Below, one piece after another: positions 7,038-11,455 of a stretch of DNA of 11,455 nucleotides (its first letter is position 1; every line of letters starts with the position of its first letter). The notes under the pieces were generated by a model. It did no database searches and was not told where the DNA came from. It worked only from the letters and a program-made list of their open reading frames with translations. The stretch is from NCBI GenBank assembly GCA_937870805.1, contig CALMZT010001058.1, positions 1 through 11,455 of the forward strand. The letters are read 5' to 3'. The DNA comes from an uncultured Chloroflexota bacterium. Lineage in GTDB: Bacteria; Chloroflexota; Anaerolineae; Aggregatilineales; Phototrophicaceae. The translations under genes and the position numbers were made by a program.

Positions 7038-7971
7038 CAGGACTTGCCCCCTGCTGCTCATCTTCTTTGACAATTTGTAGGTAAACATCTTCGAGTGTGC
7101 GCTGTACCGGCGACAGCGTAATCACATCCACGCCAAAGCCTGTCAGCTTATGCAGCAGCGCCGGATTGGTAGCTGCTGGATCACTCGTGCGATAGCGCAG
7201 CCAATCGCTGCCTGTTTCTTCCACGCGCACGACATCGGCAATCTCTTTCGTCGCGCCGTTGAGTTGACCGCGCACACGCAGTTCCATCAACGGGTCGCCG
7301 ACGAAACGCTGCGCCAGTTCATCAAACGTGCCGTGTGCGATGATGCGCCCATGACGGATAACGGCGATGGTATCCGCCAACTGCTCGGCTTCCGTCAGGT
7401 TGTGCGTCGTCAGCAAAAATGTGCGTCCTTCGCCTTCCAGTTCGACAATCGCATCGCGCACCTGCCTGGCACTCTGCGGGTCCATCGCCGAAGTCGGCTC
7501 GTCCAGCAGCAGCACCGCCGGGTCATGCAGCATCGCGCGCACCAGCGCCAGCTTCTGCTTCATGCCTTTGGAGTATTCGCCCAGGCGTTTTTTCAGCGCA
7601 AAGGTTAATCCAAAGCGTTCCATCAAATCCAGCGCGCGTTTGCGCCTGACTTGCCGTGACAGGTGATAGACCTCGCCGAAAAAATCGAGGTATTCGACAC
7701 TTTTCATGCGTTCGTACAAGCCATGCTGTTCGGTCAGCACGCCCACCGACGCGCGCACCTGTTCTGGATGTGTCACCACGTCATAGCCCGCGATGCGCGC
7801 CCAACCGGAGGTCGGCGCGAGAATCGACGTAAGCATACGCACGGTGGTGGTTTTGCCCGCGCCGTTGGGTCCCAAAACGGCTAGCACCTTCCCCGCAGGC
7901 ACATTGAGTGAAATACTATCGACGGCGCGAAAGCCGTCAAACTCTTTGGTTAAGCCATCGGCTTCAATCAT
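7021..7971 (-). CDS. ABC transporter ATP-binding protein
   Basis: A 316-residue ATPase that drives the ABC-2 permease encoded next to it, probably an exporter of the NatA/CcmA/drug-export class. All motifs are intact: Walker A GPNGAGKTT (34-42), Q-loop Gln82 (LTEQHGLY), the variant signature EYSKGMKQK (132-140), Walker B VLLLDEPTS (153-161) and the H-loop His190 (LLTTHNL). A C-terminal extension of about 90 residues (225-316) is usual for ABC-2 partners. The ATG at 7971 has only a weak GAG upstream. The last 17 bases overlap the permease gene, so the two are probably translationally coupled. In 7972-8086 I see a TACAAT-like -10 on the minus strand but no clear -35. Confidence 0.95.
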   Translation of the reverse strand: MIEADGLTKEFDGFRAVDSISLNVPAGKVLAVLGPNGAGKTTTVRMLTSILAPTSGWARIAGYDVVTHPEQVRASVGVLTEQHGLYERMKSVEYLDFFGEVYHLSRQVRRKRALDLMERFGLTFALKKRLGEYSKGMKQKLALVRAMLHDPAVLLLDEPTSAMDPQSARQVRDAIVELEGEGRTFLLTTHNLTEAEQLADTIAVIRHGRIIAHGTFDELAQRFVGDPLMELRVRGQLNGATKEIADVVRVEETGSDWLRYRTSDPAATNPALLHKLTGFGVDVITLSPVQRTLEDVYLQIVKEDEQQGASPDDDSR

Positions 7972-8086
7972 AGGTTGTGAAACTCAACTCTAAACGGCAA
8001 CAATTCTCATTGTAGTCGAAAAGTTGTGAATCTAATCTCCACCTTTCAGGGGATTTTAATGTTGCGTAACAAAAAGGGTTATGATT

Positions 8087-8305
8087 TTAACTTGAGGTAA
8101 TCAGATACCGATTAGTGCGCTCCTCACGCAGCAATTCTGTAGGCGCAGGCACACCCGACGCTGGCTTGATGACTTGTGTGCGAATCGCGTCCCAAACTTC
8201 AGGCGTGCGCTTTCCAATAGACTGTCCTTTGCCTAATCGTGCATCAATCATGCGTGCAACGATAGTTTCGAGTTCCTCCAGTGTGAGTTCACCAATACGT
8301 TCCAT
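8087..8305 (-). CDS. Small antitoxin-like protein, 72 aa
   Basis: A short soluble protein with an acidic, helical N-terminus (ELTLEELETIVARMIDARL, 6-24) and a proline-rich C-terminal part ending in PTELLREERTNRY (56-68). This build resembles small proteins often found before PIN-domain toxins in Chloroflexota and cyanobacteria, but I cannot name the family with certainty. No toxin gene follows: 7972-8086 has no reading frame of note, and the ATPase gene comes next. The gene is probably real, because GGAGG (complement of 8315-8319) lies 9 bases before the ATG and TATAAT lies upstream at 8338-8343. It may be an orphan antitoxin or an unrelated small regulator. Confidence 0.6.
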   Translation of the reverse strand: MERIGELTLEELETIVARMIDARLGKGQSIGKRTPEVWDAIRTQVIKPASGVPAPTELLREERTNRYLITSS

Positions 8306-8337
8306 TCCTAATATCCTCCAAAGTCATCTCTAAAGAC

Positions 8338-8353
8338 ATTATAAGTCACTTAT
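8338..8353 (-). promoter_or_regulatory. -10 box and 13-bp palindrome of the small gene
   Basis: On the minus strand there is a perfect TATAAT (complement of 8338-8343), about 33 bases before the ATG at 8305. The palindrome ATAAGT-C-ACTTAT (8341-8353) overlaps its upstream half. A -35 is not clear. A dyad overlapping the -10 fits autorepression, as antitoxins often do, but that is inference. Confidence 0.4.
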
Positions 8354-8404
8354 GCATTGATTTTATCCAGACCTACTCCAATGACTCTCTTTTCTCTTGC
8401 ATTA

Positions 8405-8435
8405 CCTTGGCGTCCTTGGCGTCTTGGCGGTTAAT
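8405..8435 (+). repeat. 9-9-8 patterned repeat, copy A
   Basis: CCTTGGCGT twice, then CTTGGCGG, then TTAAT. It shares its 9-9-8 layout and TT(C)AAT end with copies B and C at 10435-10465 and 10478-10509. It lies in the gene-free stretch 8306-8600, which otherwise holds the promoter above, a terminator and a stem-loop pair. Confidence 0.6.
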
Positions 8436-8455
8436 TATATTTTTGCCTGATTCCA

Positions 8456-8491
8456 CGAAACAAAAAGGGATGCACGCTCTCATGCATCCCT
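8456..8491 (-). terminator. Rho-independent terminator of the lgt operon
   Basis: On the minus strand, a 9-bp stem (arms 8483-8491 and 8466-8474, AGGGATGCA) with an 8-base loop is followed directly by TTTTTGTTTC (complement of 8457-8466). It lies about 110 bases after the lgt stop and is correctly oriented for that operon. Confidence 0.85.
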
Positions 8492-8522
8492 GGCTAATGG
8501 TTAAACTTCACAATAAGTAATT

Positions 8523-8560
8523 TGAGGGAGAAATCGTGACATGGTTTCCCCTCAGAAACC
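8523..8560. other. Two mutually exclusive stem-loops after lgt
   Basis: TGAGGG-A-GAAA (8523-8533) can pair with TTTCCCCTCA (8545-8554). GGTTTC (8543-8548) can instead pair with GAAACC (8555-8560). The two structures share bases 8543-8554 and cannot coexist. They lie in the 3' untranslated part of the lgt message, before the terminator. A role in mRNA stability is possible but unproven. Confidence 0.3.
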
Positions 8561-8600
8561 TAATTATGAAGGTTAACCAATTGCTAAGCGCTAAAAGCTA

Positions 8601-9500
8601 TTACGCCGGAGTCTGCGCGGCAGGCGTATTCGCCAAACCCGGACGATGGCGATACAGAAATAAGCCCAGCGTCGCGATAAAGATCAGCACGCACGCCGCT
8701 TGCGACGAGTTAATCTGTGTGCCGGGGATATACGCAGGCTCGACCTTAAGGAATTCCAGCAGGAAACGAATGAACGAATACTGCGCCGCATACAGCAGGA
8801 AAATGTCACCCGCCATCAAGCGGTTGCGGAAGCGCAGATACAGGTTGAGCAGCACAAAGAAGGCGATAGCATTCCACAGCGATTCGTATAAGAACAAAGG
8901 ATGGAAAGTCGTCTCGATGGGATAATCAATCGTGCTCTTGTAGGGCGCAACACGCTTCGCCGAGTCAATCGTAATGCCCCAGGGCAGGCTCGTCGGCAAG
9001 CCGTAAAGCTCCTGGTTGATGAAGTTCGCCCAACGACCAATCGCCTGACCCAACGGCAGCGCCACGCCCGCGATGTCCAGCCAGTTCCAGATCGGCAGCT
9101 TATTGCGGCGGAAGTAAAAATACGCGCCTAAGCCGCCACCTAACACCGCACCGAAGATGCTTAAGCCGCCGCTCCAGATGGCAATCGCGCCGTTCTGTAC
9201 GTTGAAAAAGTTCTGGAAGAACCACAACGTATCGGTGCAAGCCGTCGCTGCATCGGTATCGAAGCAGCCCGCCGTCAGCGAACTCGGCGGGAAAATAATA
9301 AACCACAGGCGCGCGCCGATAATGCCGGGGATAATCGCCCACGTCAGCGCCCCCCACACATGATCGGGATCATAACCTGAGCGCTTCGCCAGCCGCGCCG
9401 CGACCCACGCCGCGATCAACATCGCCACGACGATGATGATGCCGTAATAGCGAATTTGCAGTTGGTTCGCGATCTCTATGTACTCTCGTTGAAATTCCAT
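8601..9500 (-). CDS. lgt: Prolipoprotein diacylglyceryl transferase
   Basis: A 299-residue inner-membrane enzyme that moves the diacylglyceryl group of phosphatidylglycerol onto the lipobox cysteine of prolipoproteins, the first step of lipoprotein maturation. Seven or so spans are evident. Family marks are IRYYGIIIVV (16-25), IWSGGLSIFG (108-117), the Lgt signature GRWANFINQELYG (155-167; R156 and N159 correspond to E. coli R143 and N146), HPLFLYE (200-206) and YSFIRFLLEF (241-250, R245). The position of E. coli His103 is Phe116 here, as in some non-proteobacterial Lgt. I chose the ATG at 9500, 1 base after the upstream stop, with GAGG 6 bases before it. A longer frame to 9569 would overlap the neighbour by 68 bases. 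The length matches the family. Confidence 0.95.
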   Translation of the reverse strand: MEFQREYIEIANQLQIRYYGIIIVVAMLIAAWVAARLAKRSGYDPDHVWGALTWAIIPGIIGARLWFIIFPPSSLTAGCFDTDAATACTDTLWFFQNFFNVQNGAIAIWSGGLSIFGAVLGGGLGAYFYFRRNKLPIWNWLDIAGVALPLGQAIGRWANFINQELYGLPTSLPWGITIDSAKRVAPYKSTIDYPIETTFHPLFLYESLWNAIAFFVLLNLYLRFRNRLMAGDIFLLYAAQYSFIRFLLEFLKVEPAYIPGTQINSSQAACVLIFIATLGLFLYRHRPGLANTPAAQTPA

Positions 9501-9501
9501 T

Positions 9502-10110
9502 TCAAGCCTCTTTGATAATGTTTTTATAGACGTACCACAGGCGCTGTAACGCCGTGAAGTTCGTCCCAATCGCCATCACCCACAACGCTGCCACTAATAT
9601 TTGAGGGATGAGCAGCGCTACGATGATGACGGTCAAACGCACTAAACGGTCAAACAAGCCAATTTTTACCGATAGCCCGGCTTCCCCTGCGCGCGCCCGC
9701 ACGTAACTCACGGTGAACGCTCCCGTCAATGAGGCTAAAGATAACAGCATGACGCCCGGTTGATTTTGCACCGCAAAATGATAACACAACGCGCCAAAAA
9801 TCAAACCGTCAGCATAGCGATCTAATGTCGAATCCAGCACCGCGCCAAATTTGTCTTTGCGCTGCATCGCCCGCGCCACCGCGCCATCCAGCGCATCCAG
9901 CGGCACGCCCAGCAGCAGCAGCACGCCGCCCCATTGGAACTGTCCGTTGGCGATCACCCACGCGGCAAGGGCAACGATCAATAGCCCTGCCCACGTAATC
10001 CAATCGGGATGGATGCCCATCTTATGCACAGCAAGACCTGCACGCGAGACAAAGCCATTGGTCAGCGCGCGCATCCGATCTGCAAAAATCAATGGCTGTT
10101 GCTTTGCCAT
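9502..10110 (-). CDS. CDP-alcohol phosphatidyltransferase, PI-phosphate-synthase-like
   Basis: A 202-residue membrane enzyme that joins a CDP-diacylglycerol phosphatidyl group to an alcohol. The full catalytic motif D-x2-D-G-x2-A-R-x8-G-x3-D-x3-D is present, with D72, D75, G76, A79, R80, G89, D93 and D97. FGAVLDSTLDRYADG and the later YVRARAGEAGL look more like phosphatidylinositol-phosphate synthases of actinobacteria than like PgsA, but the acceptor (inositol phosphate or glycerol phosphate) is not settled. About six spans follow an amphipathic N-terminus. The ATG at 10110 has AGGGG 6 bases upstream. It is the first gene of an operon with lgt: stop and next start are 1 base apart. That suits supply and use of phospholipid in the same membrane. 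Confidence 0.88.
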   Translation of the reverse strand: MAKQQPLIFADRMRALTNGFVSRAGLAVHKMGIHPDWITWAGLLIVALAAWVIANGQFQWGGVLLLLGVPLDALDGAVARAMQRKDKFGAVLDSTLDRYADGLIFGALCYHFAVQNQPGVMLLSLASLTGAFTVSYVRARAGEAGLSVKIGLFDRLVRLTVIIVALLIPQILVAALWVMAIGTNFTALQRLWYVYKNIIKEA

Positions 10111-10137
10111 ACGCTGCCCCTTTTACATAACGCGCCT

Positions 10138-10167
10138 ATTCTAATCCGAAATGCCAGCTTCACCCAA
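10138..10167 (-). promoter_or_regulatory. Candidate promoter of the lipid operon
   Basis: On the minus strand, TTGGGT (complement of 10162-10167) and TAGAAT (complement of 10138-10143) are 18 bases apart, about 28 bases before the phosphatidyltransferase ATG. The -10 matches 5 of 6 consensus positions and the -35 about 3 of 6. Confidence 0.35.
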
Positions 10168-10254
10168 CACGCCACTCAAAACCAACATGGAGAACAACAC
10201 CTTTCCGCAGGCAATTTTGGCTTATCAAATGCCTTCGACGAGGCGAGTCTGAAG

Positions 10255-10373
10255 CCCCTCTCCCGCGCCAGACAGGTTCATTTCCACTCAGCTCTTGCGC
10301 GATGGGAGAGGGGTTTGGGGTGAGGTCAAGTGCGAACAATTGCCCACTCTCAAAATACCTACCCTTGCAAGGG
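10255..10373. repeat. CCCCTCTCCC inverted-repeat element
   Basis: CCCCTCTCCC (10255-10264) and its exact complement (10304-10313) enclose 39 bases, and inner GCGC tetramers extend the stem. Some 50 bases on is the perfect palindrome CCCTTGCAAGGG (10362-10373). Read on the minus strand this gives the peptide LTPNPSP, a familiar false coding product of dispersed intergenic repeats in many bacteria. I see no gene in 10111-10674: the space holds a promoter, this element, two 9-9-8 repeats, two heptamer arrays and the tRNA promoter. Confidence 0.55.
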
Positions 10374-10434
10374 GGATTGGGCTGAGTTTTCATGATCTTC
10401 GCTCACACACAAGATTTTAAATCGCCATTTCTTT

Positions 10435-10465
10435 CTCCGTGTACTCGGTGTCTCGGTGGTTCAAT
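10435..10465 (+). repeat. 9-9-8 patterned repeat, copy B
   Basis: CTCCGTGTA, then CTCGGTGT and CTCGGTGG, then TTCAAT. It has the same layout as copies A and C, with one unit shortened to 8 bases and the core changed from GGCG to GGTG. It lies 12 bases before copy C. Confidence 0.55.
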
Positions 10466-10477
10466 TTTTCCTTCTTC

Positions 10478-10509
10478 CCTTTGCGACCTTTGCGCTTTTG
10501 CGGTTCAAT
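10478..10509 (+). repeat. 9-9-8 patterned repeat, copy C
   Basis: CCTTTGCGA and CCTTTGCGC, then TTTTGCGG, then TTCAAT. It ends 11 bases before heptamer array 5. Confidence 0.6.
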
Positions 10510-10520
10510 CCTGTCTTTCA

Positions 10521-10548
10521 CTCATTGCTCATTGCTCATTGCTCATTG
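10521..10548 (+). repeat. Heptamer array 5, four CTCATTG units
   Basis: Four identical tandem CTCATTG units. The sequence differs by one base from the CTCATTA units of array 4. Confidence 0.8.
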
Positions 10549-10583
10549 CTTTTCACTGTCATGGCGGTTCATATTTGTCTCGG

Positions 10584-10611
10584 CTGACCGCTGACGGCTG
10601 ACCGCTGATTG
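10584..10611 (+). repeat. Heptamer array 6, CTGACCG type
   Basis: Four tandem units: CTGACCG, CTGACGG, CTGACCG, CTGATTG. The array is 35 bases after array 5. Confidence 0.75.
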
Positions 10612-10632
10612 CTTTCCTACTCAAATTGACTC

Positions 10633-10661
10633 TTGTGAATTGAGCTTATTTGCACTACACT
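10633..10661 (+). promoter_or_regulatory. Candidate promoter of tRNA-Pro
   Basis: TTGTGA (10633-10638) and TACACT (10656-10661) are 17 bases apart, each matching 4 of 6 consensus positions. The -10 ends 13 bases before the tRNA 5' end. Confidence 0.4.
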
Positions 10662-10674
10662 GAGATTCATAAAT

Positions 10675-10748
<74 letters not shown>

Positions 10749-10754
10749 CAAACA

Positions 10755-10785
10755 AAATCCCACTCAACACGAGCGGGATTTTTTA
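10755..10785. terminator. Bidirectional terminator after tRNA-Pro
   Basis: AAATCCC (10755-10761) pairs with GGGATTT (10775-10781). One mismatch and CTC/GAG lie above, with a 5-base loop. The stem runs into six Ts on the plus strand, ending the tRNA, and into TTTTGTTTG on the minus strand, suiting the converging gene at 10807. Confidence 0.85.
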
Positions 10786-10806
10786 TTGCTTCTGTTAGAA
10801 CGCTGC

Positions 10807-11199
10807 CTAGGCGGTCAAGGGATGTTCGTGCTGATGGAGGGTTATCTTTGCCGTGACAAATGTCATGGCTTCGTCATCGGAAGCAAAGTGGTAGATTGGA
10901 ATATTAGTGATTTTTGCAAACACCATTGTCATTGAATGGATGTAAGCTTTCGCCCCCACAAATACAATAATGGTTGGTTTGTAGCGCGCAAACCCTGCCC
11001 TTCGAGAATGAGTGAGGATGCTTGGAGGAAGCCCAATGAGGTCGGAGAGGCTGAAAATCACTCCCACTAATCCATCCATACCTCTATAGAAATCAATTTC
11101 GTCTTTGAGCGAGGAAAGAAACTCTTCACCGGTCATGTGACCTCAGTAGCGATGGTAAATCATTTTGTTGGGTTTATCGTAGCGGCTTTCGGTTGGCAT
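10807..11199 (-). pseudogene. STAS/SEC14-like small protein gene split by an in-frame TGA
   Basis: From ATG 11199 (GGAG 8 bases upstream) 18 codons, MPTESRYDKPNKMIYHRY, lead to TGA at 11145-11143. The same frame resumes at once with GHMTGEEF and runs to TAG at 10807, a further 109 codons from ATG 11136. Joined, the roughly 130-residue product looks like the small STAS/SEC14-type proteins common in Chloroflexota: a first strand, then 'Y..x-G-x-x-T-x-E-E-F', a hydrophobic strand (LVGVIFSLSDL), RRAGFARYKPTIIVFVG, and a closing ASDDEAMTFV. A working restart at 11136 is possible: AGG lies 4 bases upstream, overlapping the TGA. The TGA is followed by the palindrome GGTCACATGACC. Function unknown; perhaps anti-sigma-type or lipid-linked regulation. 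It could be a broken gene, a leader peptide with restart, or a read error. Confidence 0.6.
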
Positions 11200-11455
11200 T
11201 GCACAGACTCCAGGCTAAATTATTATCATATCTTACAGCCACATTCGAGTTATAAATCGAAAGTTTCTCTAAATTCTTTCTGAAGATTGCTTTAGGATAT
11301 TTGCACCAGGCTAACTTGTAGGGAGACATGCGCGCCCATCACGACTGTCGAACCATATCAAGGATGTCGCTTCTTGTTGGCAGGGCGATTGCATCAAAAT
11401 CGCGAATGGGGTCAAGGAAGGTCAGAAACGTCATTGTAGGGGCGAACCTGTGTGT
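11200..11455. other. Gene-poor end, with a clipped GTAGGGG repeat
   Basis: I see no convincing gene. The part nearest the STAS-like gene (11200-11300) is AT-rich and has -10-like boxes on the minus strand without a clear -35. A 31-codon frame (11339-11434, minus) lacks support. GTAGGGAGACATGCGCGCCC begins at 11318, and GTAGGGGCGAACC begins at 11436 and is cut off by the window end. Both resemble the GTAGGGG repeats at 5246 and 5280. Confidence 0.4.

Noticed and set aside
8937..8955. GTAGGGCGCAAC inside lgt as another GTAGGGG repeat
   Set aside because: It is within conserved coding sequence of an intact gene, so the likeness is probably chance.
9501..9569. A longer N-terminus for Lgt from 9569
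   Set aside because: It would overlap the phosphatidyltransferase gene by 68 bases and adds residues not seen in Lgt. The ATG at 9500 has GAGG and the right length.
10160..10393. A 77-codon minus-strand frame containing LTPNPSP
   Set aside because: This is the usual false translation of a dispersed inverted-repeat element and has no ribosome site.
11143..11145. The in-frame TGA as a selenocysteine codon or a changed genetic code
   Set aside because: Several genes here end in TGA, and the 12-base palindrome after the codon is too small for a bacterial SECIS hairpin. The family has no known selenocysteine.
11339..11434. A 31-codon minus-strand frame at the window end
   Set aside because: It is too short, has no motif, and its start abuts the GTAGGGG repeat. 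I could not support it.

Overview
The window looks like a stretch of ordinary bacterial chromosome, most likely from a Chloroflexota (Anaerolineae-like) organism. That placement is inference. It rests on the mix of an M29 aminopeptidase, a YtcJ-type amidohydrolase, an Lgt without the His of the E. coli enzyme, a small STAS/SEC14-like protein, and intergenic spaces full of short patterned repeats of kinds I associate with Chloroflexota and filamentous cyanobacteria. Three genes end in TGA (the Lrp-type regulator, the amidohydrolase and the phosphatidyltransferase), so the standard code is in use. Most genes have AGG-type Shine-Dalgarno sequences.

Layout. (1) 15-2300: an Lrp/AsnC regulator (minus) diverges from a large amidohydrolase (plus). 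Three copies of the heptamer AGCGATT lie in the shared control region. (2) 2328-4101: a 22-bp palindrome, thiol peroxidase (tpx) and an M29 metallo-aminopeptidase, all on the plus strand and separated by heptamer repeats. (3) 4102-5459: a convergent gap with several stem-loops, a minus-strand MBL-fold (RNase Z-like) hydrolase with a good -10 box inside an inverted repeat, then a 370-base repeat-filled space. (4) 5454-7971: a two-gene ABC exporter operon (minus). The permease appears to be an ABC-2 permease joined to a C-terminal SpoIIM-like membrane domain. (5) 8087-8600: a small antitoxin-like protein gene, a patterned repeat, and the terminator of the next operon. (6) 8601-10110: a tight two-gene envelope lipid operon (minus), CDP-alcohol phosphatidyltransferase followed by lgt. 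(7) 10111-10674: about 560 bases with no gene, holding at least five distinct repeat elements. (8) 10675-10785: tRNA-Pro(CGG) and a bidirectional terminator. (9) 10807-11199: a STAS/SEC14-like gene (minus) broken by an in-frame TGA at codon 19. The window ends inside another dispersed repeat.

Functionally the genes are mostly housekeeping: peptide and amide turnover, peroxide defence, lipoprotein maturation, phospholipid head-group synthesis and export. No CRISPR array, phage, transposase or complete defence system is visible. The most notable signals are the six 7-bp-period arrays of different sequence, the three-copy 9-9-8 element, the TGA-interrupted gene and the ABC-2/SpoIIM fusion.
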